5,052 nt of DNA from JBBDRW01 sp040905265. GTDB lineage: Bacteria > Bacteroidota > Rhodothermia > Balneolales > Balneolaceae. Positions 1-5,052 of this stretch are shown in pieces. Each line of letters starts with the position of its first letter. Positions within the stretch are counted from its first letter, which is position 1. The notes under the pieces were generated by a model. It made no database searches, was not told the origin of the DNA, and saw nothing but the letters and a program-made list of their open reading frames with translations. Location: NCBI GenBank assembly GCA_040905265.1, contig JBBDRW010000118.1, forward strand, positions 1 to 5,052, written 5' to 3'. Made by a program: the position numbers and the translations under genes.

Positions 1-1
1 G

Positions 2-973
2 GTGCTGGCCCTGTCGGCAGATATCGACTCCCTGCAGGCGTGGCTCTCGGCCGGAAATCTCCGAAGCATCCGCGCCTTCTCACTTCCCGCCTACGCCGGA
101 CTCGGGGAGCTGCAGGGGAGTTTTCAGAGCTTTGAGGCCTCCTGGCGGGAGCTGCGCTCCTTCCTGGAAGGGGGTATCTACCTGCGCCAGGCCGAGATGC
201 TTCGCCGGGAGCTGTCGCTGATGGGCCGCCAGCTGGAGCTTCTCGAGGAGCAGAAAGCGATCCAGCAGGAGGACTACGAGCGGGCCCGCCGGGAGTTTGA
301 GGGCCAGCGGCGGCTGGCCGAGCGGGGCCTGCTGGCCCCGGTTGAGATCGCCCGGGCCGAGAGCGAGCTGGCCTCCCGCCGCCTCCCGCTGCAACAGACC
401 GAGTCCTCGATTCTCTCCAGCCAGGTGAGCCAGGCCGCCAAGCAGGCCGAGATCCTGGAGCTGGAGCGGCGTATCGGCGATCAGCGGCTGGTCTTTGGGC
501 AGGCCCTGGCGGGCCTTCGCAGCGCCGTGGACGTCTGGATGAGGGACTACTTGCTCATCGCTCCGCTGGACGGGCGCGTCATCCATGCCGGAATTATCCA
601 GCAGGGCCAGTCGCTGCAGGCCGGGCAGAGTGTGCTGTATGTGCGCCCGGAGGATACCGGCTACTTCGGGGAGCTGCAGATCGCCCAGGAGTCGGTGGGC
701 AAGATCCGCCCCGGCCAGATGGTGCTGGTTCGGCTGAGCGGGTACCCCTACCACGAGTACGGAACCCTGGAGGGGAGGATTGACTACCTCTCAGAAGTGC
801 CGGTGGGTGAAGAGGTGTTTTTGGGCAAGGTAAGCTTTCCCGGCGGGTTTGTGACCAGCTATGGCCGCTCTGTCCGGCCCCGGGGCGGGATGACCGGCCA
901 GGCCGAGATCATCACCGACGACATGAGACTGCTCGAGAGGGTCTATAACAACATGAGGGGGCAGTTGAGGTAA
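2..973 (+). CDS. HlyD-family membrane fusion protein (exporter adaptor), 5'-truncated by window edge
   Basis: This is the periplasmic adaptor of a type I / bacteriocin ABC export system, which bridges an inner-membrane ABC transporter and an outer-membrane channel. The 323 visible residues run in the usual order. A long coiled-coil hairpin (about 45-180) is rich in Glu, Arg, Gln and Leu, and its turn at about 104-123 (RLAERGLLAPVEIARAESEL) is the typical hairpin tip. The second half of the lipoyl/barrel-sandwich domain begins at APLDGRV (187-193). The beta-barrel and membrane-proximal region follows (IRPGQMVLVRL, 235-245), ending with the family's MTGQAEI (297-303). The GTG at position 2 is unlikely to be the true start: the N-terminal membrane helix and first lipoyl half are missing, so roughly 100 residues should lie upstream. 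The gene stops (TAA) 23 bp before the glycosyltransferase-like gene, which suggests one operon. It is GC-rich (about 63% in one sampled line). Family call is firm; the substrate is inferred from the neighbouring peptide gene. Confidence 0.9.
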   Translation: MLALSADIDSLQAWLSAGNLRSIRAFSLPAYAGLGELQGSFQSFEASWRELRSFLEGGIYLRQAEMLRRELSLMGRQLELLEEQKAIQQEDYERARREFEGQRRLAERGLLAPVEIARAESELASRRLPLQQTESSILSSQVSQAAKQAEILELERRIGDQRLVFGQALAGLRSAVDVWMRDYLLIAPLDGRVIHAGIIQQGQSLQAGQSVLYVRPEDTGYFGELQIAQESVGKIRPGQMVLVRLSGYPYHEYGTLEGRIDYLSEVPVGEEVFLGKVSFPGGFVTSYGRSVRPRGGMTGQAEIITDDMRLLERVYNNMRGQLR

Positions 974-996
974 CCGAACTCTCTATCAATTCGCCT

Positions 997-2943
997 ATGA
1001 ACGACCATGTATCTGCAACAACCGAATACCGTGCTTTTGACGGGCGCGTCGTCTCGGAAAACGAAGAGAAGGTATTGCTCCATTCGGCAAGAGGGAAGCA
1101 GCAGGCGTGGGTACGACGGGAGGCAATGGATCTGCTTTTTTTCTGTCAGAGTTTTGCGCCACTGCACGTTCACGCCGAAGAGTTTTTTCAATTCCGGCAG
1201 CAGTCTCAACAGACGGCGGCCGGCGGCGGAACCGGGCTTTTGCGGGCTATTATTGCCGGGTTGAACCGTTTCTGGCAACCTTCGACTTCCCGGCAAGTGG
1301 CTCTGTTGATTAAAGAGCTGGAACAGTTTGTCAGGCTCGGATTTCTGGTCGCCCGCTCCGAAATTCAGGAAGAGATCGTACGGGCGGCGCAAAACCATAC
1401 GGGTTTTAACCCGAATATTGAGGCAGGGCAGGGCGAGGAGATCTCGGTGATGGGGATACCCACCTGCGACCGTCCGGATATGCTGAAGCGATGTCTGAAA
1501 AGTTTTTTGAAGAATTTTATGCTGCACCGGCACCAGCCGGATATCCTCATTCTGGATGATTCTCGATCGGAGGATGCCCGGGCAAAAAACCGCGATGTTC
1601 TTCGTGAGCTGGAACAATCCTATTCGGGTAGGATTCGCTCGATGGACCGTTCACAGCGCCGCCAGTTTGCCCGCTCTTTGTCTGACAGTGCCGGGGTGGA
1701 CCCGGCAGTAATGGAATTTGCCCTGATGGGCCATCCAAGCTGCAACCGCTCCGAAGGTGGAGCGCGAAACGCTTTTCTGCTGCTTACACAGGGGACCCTT
1801 GCCCTGCAGACCGACGATGATACGATCTGCCGTCCGGCACAGTTGCCATCGGCCCGGGAGGGGATAAAACTGAGTTCCAGCTTCAGCTCTGACGAGTACT
1901 GGTATTTCGACTCCTTCGAAGAGGCGGCGGGAGCTGTGGAGTTGACGGACAGTGATTTCCTCTCCCTCCACCGGGAGTTGCTTGGCAGGCCGCTCCAGTC
2001 GATTCTCGAAGTGCATACAGGAAACGGCCAGGTGCCGGACATTGACAACATGAACGTTGCGTTTCTGAACGGATTGAAGACCGACAAGGCCTCTATCCGG
2101 ATGAGTCTGCCCGGCCCTGCCGGAGATACCTGTCTGTTCAGTGATCTCTACAAGCTCTTTCTGGAGGGAGAGTCCCTTGACCGGCTTCTGTACCCACAGG
2201 AAGGATACACAGATCGTCTTTCGACCCGGCAGGTGATCCGGGGAGTATCGCGCCCGGTGATTTCGGATGTGACGCGTTGTATCGGGATGAATTTTGCGGT
2301 GGATAACCGTTCGTTATTGCCTCCGTTCATGCCGGTGCAGGCCCGTTGCGACGGTATCTTTGGCGATCTGATGGCAGTCTGTTTTCCGCACGCCTATTCG
2401 GGAAACATCCCCTGGGTGATCCCGCACCAGACACCGGAACCCCGGGCCCGTACCGTAGATGACGTCTTCTCGCTGCTGCAGAAGATTCGGGTCAACGATC
2501 TGGTTGCCGTACTCATCCTCTCGCGTCACGACCGGCTGGATGGGAAAGATGAAGCAGCGAACCTGCAATCGCTTGGCCAGATGTTCACCCGGCTGGGAGC
2601 AATGACCGGAAAGCAATTCTCCGATGAACTCCGGCAGATCTACCAGTCGGTAACCCGGCAGCGCGTAAATGTGGCCGCCCGGCACTTGTTTCGAAACATG
2701 GACGCCCCATCGTATTGGAAGGAGCATCTCCACCGTTATATCCAGGTGCTTGAGAACTCCGCAGAGTCGTTCGACTACCTTCAGCCCGATGACATTGACA
2801 AACCTTCCACGGATCGCCGGGAAGATTTTCAGGAGATACTTCGATTGTTCGGAGAACTTTTGCTCTCATGGCCTGCGGTATATGATACAATGGGAGCAAT
2901 AGCTGATGAAGAGATCACTACAACCTGGCTGACAGAATATTGA
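997..2943 (+). CDS. GT-A (family 2-like) glycosyltransferase with N-terminal RRE/PqqD-like region
   Basis: This is probably a cytoplasmic sugar transferase acting on the neighbouring peptide; the substrate is inferred. The GT-A core is visible: first strand ISVMGIPTCDRP (149-160), second strand DILILDDS (182-189), GGARNAFLLLTQG (254-266), then the metal/nucleotide-sugar DxD motif QTDDDT (271-276). A later acceptor-side block lies at 442-464 (PPFMPVQARCDGIFGDLMAV). Residues 13-125 are not part of the core. They start with DGRVVSENEEKVLL, contain a hydrophobic helix (AMDLLFF), and end in LIKELEQFVRLGFLV, the 'L..L...GFL' ending usual in PqqD-like winged-helix leader-binding domains. Residues about 480-648 are helical and unassigned. 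ATG 997 is the first in-frame ATG after the adaptor stop; no Shine-Dalgarno is visible. The length (648) is well above a bare GT2 domain. Alternative: a glycosyltransferase for another acceptor that merely sits next to the peptide. The GT-A call is fairly sure; the RRE call is tentative. Confidence 0.75.
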   Translation: MNDHVSATTEYRAFDGRVVSENEEKVLLHSARGKQQAWVRREAMDLLFFCQSFAPLHVHAEEFFQFRQQSQQTAAGGGTGLLRAIIAGLNRFWQPSTSRQVALLIKELEQFVRLGFLVARSEIQEEIVRAAQNHTGFNPNIEAGQGEEISVMGIPTCDRPDMLKRCLKSFLKNFMLHRHQPDILILDDSRSEDARAKNRDVLRELEQSYSGRIRSMDRSQRRQFARSLSDSAGVDPAVMEFALMGHPSCNRSEGGARNAFLLLTQGTLALQTDDDTICRPAQLPSAREGIKLSSSFSSDEYWYFDSFEEAAGAVELTDSDFLSLHRELLGRPLQSILEVHTGNGQVPDIDNMNVAFLNGLKTDKASIRMSLPGPAGDTCLFSDLYKLFLEGESLDRLLYPQEGYTDRLSTRQVIRGVSRPVISDVTRCIGMNFAVDNRSLLPPFMPVQARCDGIFGDLMAVCFPHAYSGNIPWVIPHQTPEPRARTVDDVFSLLQKIRVNDLVAVLILSRHDRLDGKDEAANLQSLGQMFTRLGAMTGKQFSDELRQIYQSVTRQRVNVAARHLFRNMDAPSYWKEHLHRYIQVLENSAESFDYLQPDDIDKPSTDRREDFQEILRLFGELLLSWPAVYDTMGAIADEEITTTWLTEY

Positions 2944-3093
2944 AATTTCAAAAACGGATTTGAATCTGTACTATGAAATTCGCTGCTGTAATATTGGTTT
3001 CAACGAACCTGTTCAGACTAATCCGAAGTGATTAAAAAAAGGTCACTTATAGAATTGCTTGATTCATCGTCCTTTACTATGTTTTGGGTATCA

Positions 3094-3111
3094 GGTCGAA
3101 TGTGTTCGACC
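3094..3111. promoter_or_regulatory. Perfect 18-bp dyad (7-bp arms, 4-base loop)
   Basis: GGTCGAA (3094-3100), spacer TGTG, and TTCGACC (3105-3111) are exact inverted complements. No T-run follows on either strand, so it does not look like an intrinsic terminator. It may be an operator for a dimeric regulator or an RNA hairpin in the leader of the peptide transcript. The half-site TTCGAC recurs at 3221-3226 and 3484-3489. The function is inferred. Confidence 0.4.
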
Positions 3112-3266
3112 AATCAATATTTCGATAAACGACAAAACACCTTGTGAAATGAAAGAAAATTCGGTCAGAGTGATTCAGCTCGCTAAACCGAATGGGGTTT
3201 GAAATGTGTCTGTACCCGGCTTCGACTACTTTGGGGCAAAACAGGCTGAACAAACAAGTAAAACAT

Positions 3267-3270
3267 AAGG
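3267..3270 (+). promoter_or_regulatory. Ribosome binding site (AAGG) deciding the precursor start
   Basis: AAGG lies 7 bases before the ATG at 3278 but only 4 bases before the in-frame GTG at 3275, which favours the ATG. The two other starts inside the window (997 and 3507) have no comparable motif, so the peptide may be translated more strongly than its neighbours. Confidence 0.5.
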
Positions 3271-3277
3271 TACTGTG

Positions 3278-3457
3278 ATGGGAAAATTAAGTGATATCGG
3301 TGAAGTGCTAAGCCGTAGAGAAATGAAGCAAGTTATGGCGGGAAGTGGTAGTGATTATCCTACCTGTGAAACAGATAATGATTGTACCTTGCGCTGCCGG
3401 AAATGTGAGAGTTGGTGGGATTGTTTCTGTTCATCTTGTTGTCTTGCTTCTTGCTAA
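3278..3457 (+). CDS. GG-leader, cysteine-rich natural product precursor peptide
   Basis: This is a 59-residue probable RiPP/bacteriocin precursor. Residues 1-22 form a charged leader (MGKLSDIGEVLSRREMKQVM, then AG) of the 'LSRxEMKxVxGG' type found in Bacteroidota GG-type natural product precursors. The expected cut is after A21-G22 (AG in place of GG), by the peptidase domain of an ABC exporter; GSG further on is the alternative. The core (about 23-59) has nine cysteines at 30, 36, 40, 43, 49, 51, 54, 55 and 59 (spacing C-x5-C-x3-C-x2-C-x5-C-x-C-x2-CC-x3-C), a Trp pair at 46-47, and ends on Cys. The start of the core, CETDNDC, resembles the C-x-D-x-D-C opening of some disulfide-knotted mini-proteins. 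The upstream adaptor and glycosyltransferase suggest export and possible glycosylation on Ser, Thr or Cys. No dehydratase, cyclase or radical SAM gene is in the window. ATG 3278 was chosen over GTG 3275 from RBS spacing. Too short for a firm family call, but leader and context agree. Confidence 0.82.
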   Translation: MGKLSDIGEVLSRREMKQVMAGSGSDYPTCETDNDCTLRCRKCESWWDCFCSSCCLASC

Positions 3458-3506
3458 ATATTTTTCTCATCATGTTCCAATCATTCGACAATACTGATTT
3501 CAAAAC

Positions 3507-4568
3507 ATGAAACGACTCCTGTTTATTCTGCCGGTTTTGATAGTCGGCTGTTCTGTTGAGAAAAGTGAGAATATGATTTTTGAAGAGGTTGAAGTTGAAT
3601 TGGCTTCATTACTCATCAGTGTTGAATCTTCGTCCGGGATTGCTTTTCCATCGTTAATTAAATCGGTTTCTGATGGGATTCTTCTAAATGATTATGGTCT
3701 TGGAAAGATTCACAAGTTTGATCTGGACGGGAATAAACAGTTCTCTTTCGGAAATACAGGTGATGGGCCGGGCGAATTCCGGGCTGTTTATGATTTTTGG
3801 GAGTTTGATGATTATTATATGGTATACGATTATGAGAGTAAAAAATTTATCAAGTACGATTTTGAAGGAATTTGGATTGAGGATGTTCTTATAGAATTCG
3901 AAGAGTTTTCAACTTTACGTCCCGTAAGATTTGAAGCGATCACTCCACAACGTTTTGCGATACCAACCCGTGGCCTGAATGGATCGTTATTTTCGATAGT
4001 AGATGTGGAAACCGGTAGCATCCACTATTTCGGAGATGCTCTTGGTGAATATGAGTATTCTTCTACCCCCCAACAATACCGACAAGCCATTTCTTCGAGA
4101 AGAGTTCCGGCGCATGAATTGAATATGGTGAGGTTGAGGAGGAATCAAACAGGAATTTTTTTGATTCAGCAATCCACGGCTATTTTGGAAAAATATACCT
4201 ATTCAGGGGGAGTGGCTTGGGAAAAACGTTTAAAAATACCTGCCCAGGACGGACTGTTTGAATATTTCTTTAAAGCAAACCTGGAGCGATTGAACAGGGA
4301 GTTACCCGCAAGATATGCATTTAGTTACATACAGGAAGCACATGCTACTGATGAAGGGGTCGCAATACTGCTGTATGTTCGTGAAGATCAGCCGCTGACA
4401 GTGGTTTGGGTGCCAAATGACGGGGAGAGCATGACGGTTGTTACATTTCAGGGTATAGAAAACCAATCTATGCAACCTCAGGATTTTACGATATCAGCCA
4501 ACGAATCTTATATCTATGTTCTTAATATGCTGGATGGAGAGATTTACAGGGCAATGTGGCCGCTATAA
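3507..4568 (+). CDS. Lipoprotein, 6-bladed beta-propeller type
   Basis: This is a 353-residue envelope lipoprotein. The signal peptide MKRLLFILPVLIVGC has a lipobox LIVGC, with Cys15 as the lipidated residue. The mature part is all-beta in character. Repeated strand patterns such as DGILLNDYGLGKIHKFDLDGNKQF are followed by the GDGPGEF motif (85-91), typical of the NHL-like 6-bladed beta-propeller proteins of Bacteroidota. A further blade-like stretch is YYMVYDYESKKFIKYDFEG, and the C-terminal end ESYIYVLNMLDGEIYRA closes the propeller. The length fits the family. No enzymatic residues are recognised; the family is mostly of unknown role. It starts 49 bp after the peptide stop with no visible Shine-Dalgarno and probably shares its transcript. 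In Bacteroidota, small Cys-rich secreted peptides (NVEALA family) are also often coded beside propeller lipoproteins, so a partner role (binding, immunity, sensing) is a reasonable inference. It is distinctly AT-rich (about 32-48% GC in sampled lines). Confidence 0.8.
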   Translation: MKRLLFILPVLIVGCSVEKSENMIFEEVEVELASLLISVESSSGIAFPSLIKSVSDGILLNDYGLGKIHKFDLDGNKQFSFGNTGDGPGEFRAVYDFWEFDDYYMVYDYESKKFIKYDFEGIWIEDVLIEFEEFSTLRPVRFEAITPQRFAIPTRGLNGSLFSIVDVETGSIHYFGDALGEYEYSSTPQQYRQAISSRRVPAHELNMVRLRRNQTGIFLIQQSTAILEKYTYSGGVAWEKRLKIPAQDGLFEYFFKANLERLNRELPARYAFSYIQEAHATDEGVAILLYVREDQPLTVVWVPNDGESMTVVTFQGIENQSMQPQDFTISANESYIYVLNMLDGEIYRAMWPL

Positions 4569-4597
4569 ATTGAGACTATCTAACCAATGATTACTAT

Positions 4598-4634
4598 CAA
4601 TTTATATATGTGGTCATACTGATAAATTGTTTTT
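4598..4634 (+). terminator. Candidate Rho-independent terminator after the lipoprotein gene
   Basis: CAATTTAT (4598-4605) pairs exactly with ATAAATTG (4622-4629). Inside it TATG (4607-4610) pairs with CATA (4615-4618) around a TGGT loop. Five T residues follow directly (4630-4634). The stem is AT-rich, so it is weaker than a classic terminator, but the place (30 bp after the stop, between convergent genes) and the T-run on the + side fit. Confidence 0.55.
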
Positions 4635-4641
4635 AATGACT

Positions 4642-4659
4642 TGCCTTTCAAAGAGGGCA
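4642..4659 (-). terminator. Possible weak stem-loop downstream of the convergent ATPase gene
   Basis: TGCC (4642-4645) pairs with GGCA (4656-4659), and wobble pairs extend the stem to about seven, around a CAAA loop. It lies 31 bp past the stop of the minus-strand gene. No T-run follows on the minus strand, so termination there is only a possibility. Confidence 0.2.
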
Positions 4660-4690
4660 TTCTATGGCAGCTCTGTCTCCATATCCCGGA

Positions 4691-5052
4691 CTATTCTCTG
4701 AGGAGTTTCAGAAATTCCATAAGTCCAATCGCATCCGTATCTCCCGTTATCGGAAAGCGTTCCGAACCTGAATAGACAACAAATTTCTTTGTGGCTCCGA
4801 CATCAGCGCATGCTGTATGAAACGGTTTCTTCAGTGAGGGGGCAGCCGATCGTTTGATCTCAATAGCCCATACCCGGTTTCGCGGGCCTTCCAGCACAAG
4901 GTCAATTTCTGTTTGGGATGTGGTTCTGTAGTAACTGTATTGCCATGTATCGGGCAAGGTTCCAATGATGTTTTCGGCGACAAACCCTTCCCAGCTTGGC
5001 CCCACAACGGGATGGCCAAGCAGACTGTCAAAATCTGTAATATTCAACAGCC
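4691..5052 (-). CDS. C-terminal part of DUF4143-type AAA ATPase, cut by window edge
   Basis: The visible 120 or so residues match the C-terminal half of the widespread ATP-binding proteins that join an AAA domain (AAA_14) to a DUF4143 domain. Seen directly: LLNITDFDSLLGHPVVGPSWEGFV, the typical 'hp..G..wE.fv' opening, then YYRTTSQTEIDLVLEG, then VWAIEIKRS. The spaced EID...EIK residues are the PD-(D/E)xK nuclease-like signature of this domain. The end, FPITGDTDAIGLMEFLKLL, is also usual. A TTG at 5047 could be read as a start, but the open frame and family homology continue to the edge, so the gene begins outside; whole members are about 400 residues. Its role is poorly known; members are common in genomes and often transferred. 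It runs towards the peptide cluster and has a middle composition (53% GC in one sampled line), so it is probably a neighbour and not part of the pathway. Confidence 0.82.
   Translation of the reverse strand, partial: LLNITDFDSLLGHPVVGPSWEGFVAENIIGTLPDTWQYSYYRTTSQTEIDLVLEGPRNRVWAIEIKRSAAPSLKKPFHTACADVGATKKFVVYSGSERFPITGDTDAIGLMEFLKLLRE

Larger units (their letters stand above)
2944..3277. other. 334-bp intergenic region ahead of the precursor peptide gene
   Basis: No convincing gene is seen on either strand. The stretch is AT-richer than the genes before it (22 of 60 bases are G or C at 3121-3180). It should carry the promoter of the peptide/lipoprotein pair, because it is by far the longest gap between the co-directed genes. 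I could not find a clean Bacteroidota-type promoter (TTG, about 19 bases, TAnnTTTG): the nearest match, TACTTTG at 3227-3233, is one base short in spacing and lacks a well-placed upstream TTG. Structures present are a 10-bp palindrome TGAAATTTCA (2941-2950) overlapping the glycosyltransferase stop, a perfect 7-bp dyad (3094-3111), and a weak AAACC/GGTTT inverted repeat (3185-3200). No clear intrinsic terminator follows the glycosyltransferase gene, so read-through into the peptide gene is possible. Confidence 0.6.

Noticed and set aside
2..4. GTG as the true start of the HlyD-type gene
   Set aside because: The protein would lack the membrane helix and first lipoyl half; the frame is open to the window edge, so the gene starts upstream.
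80..754. 224-codon open frame on the minus strand inside the adaptor gene
   Set aside because: It is a GC-rich antisense shadow of a clear coiled-coil/lipoyl protein; its translation resembles no known fold.
943..1617. Minus-strand open frame opposite the start of the glycosyltransferase gene
   Set aside because: It is fully antisense to a gene with recognisable motifs, and its translation has no family features.
3059..3086. Promoter from TTGATT and TACTAT or TATGTTTTG
   Set aside because: The spacing is too short for sigma70, and the TTTG element is one base out of register for the Bacteroidota consensus.
3275..3277. GTG as the start of the precursor peptide
   Set aside because: It sits only 4 bases after AAGG; the following in-frame ATG has better spacing.
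3278..3457. Lanthipeptide precursor
   Set aside because: The core has Ser, Thr and Cys, but no dehydratase or cyclase is in the window, so this cannot be supported.
3278..3457. NVEALA-family peptide
   Set aside because: The leader lacks the hydrophobic signal-like start and the NVEALA motif; it is a charged GG-type leader.
4664..4768. Small + strand frame starting MAALSP
   Set aside because: It is about 34 codons, mostly antisense to the ATPase coding end, with no supporting RBS or motif.
5045..5047. TTG as the start of the minus-strand ATPase fragment
   Set aside because: The DUF4143 similarity (LLNI...) already runs upstream of it to the edge and the AAA half is missing.
1..5052. tRNA, rRNA, CRISPR array or insertion sequence
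   Set aside because: No cloverleaf, no regular direct repeats and no transposase or terminal inverted repeats were seen.

Overview
The window looks like part of a peptide natural-product (RiPP/bacteriocin-type) locus from a member of the Bacteroidota/Balneolota/Rhodothermota group (FCB superphylum). Three things suggest this. The precursor leader has the 'LSRxEMKxVxAG' form of GG-type natural product precursors common there. The lipoprotein is of the 6-bladed beta-propeller kind with a GDGPGEF repeat, common in the same phyla. Two of the three starts have no visible Shine-Dalgarno. The phylum call is inference; genus and species cannot be told.

Layout, left to right. (1) Positions 2-973, +: the C-terminal three quarters or so of an HlyD-type membrane fusion protein, entering from the left edge. 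Such adaptors partner peptidase-containing ABC exporters, which would lie outside the window. (2) Positions 997-2943, +, 24 bp later: a 648-residue protein with a recognisable GT-A (family 2-like) glycosyltransferase core carrying a QTDDDT metal-binding motif. It is preceded by about 125 residues that read like a PqqD/RRE winged-helix peptide-recognition module and followed by an unassigned helical tail. (3) Positions 2944-3277: an AT-richer non-coding stretch with a perfect 7-bp dyad at 3094-3111. (4) Positions 3278-3457, +: a 59-residue peptide with a GG-type leader and a core holding nine cysteines in its last 30 residues. (5) Positions 3507-4568, +: a lipoprotein predicted to be a 6-bladed beta-propeller, followed by a hairpin plus T-run (4598-4634). 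(6) Positions 4691-5052, -: the C-terminal end of a DUF4143-type ATPase, convergent with the cluster, cut by the right edge and probably unrelated to it.

Working model (inference): the small peptide is made with a leader, recognised by the N-terminal module of the glycosyltransferase-like protein, possibly glycosylated, then trimmed at the AG/GS site and exported by a peptidase-ABC transporter with the HlyD adaptor. The lipoprotein beta-propeller may be a cell-envelope partner (binding, immunity or sensing). Base composition shifts sharply: sampled 60-base lines are about 63% GC in the adaptor, 42-67% in the glycosyltransferase, 37% in the spacer and 32-48% in the lipoprotein. This suggests that the peptide/lipoprotein half has a different history from the export/modification half. 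The most interesting element is the combination of an RRE-like glycosyltransferase with a nine-cysteine GG-leader peptide, in a window that shows no other maturase.
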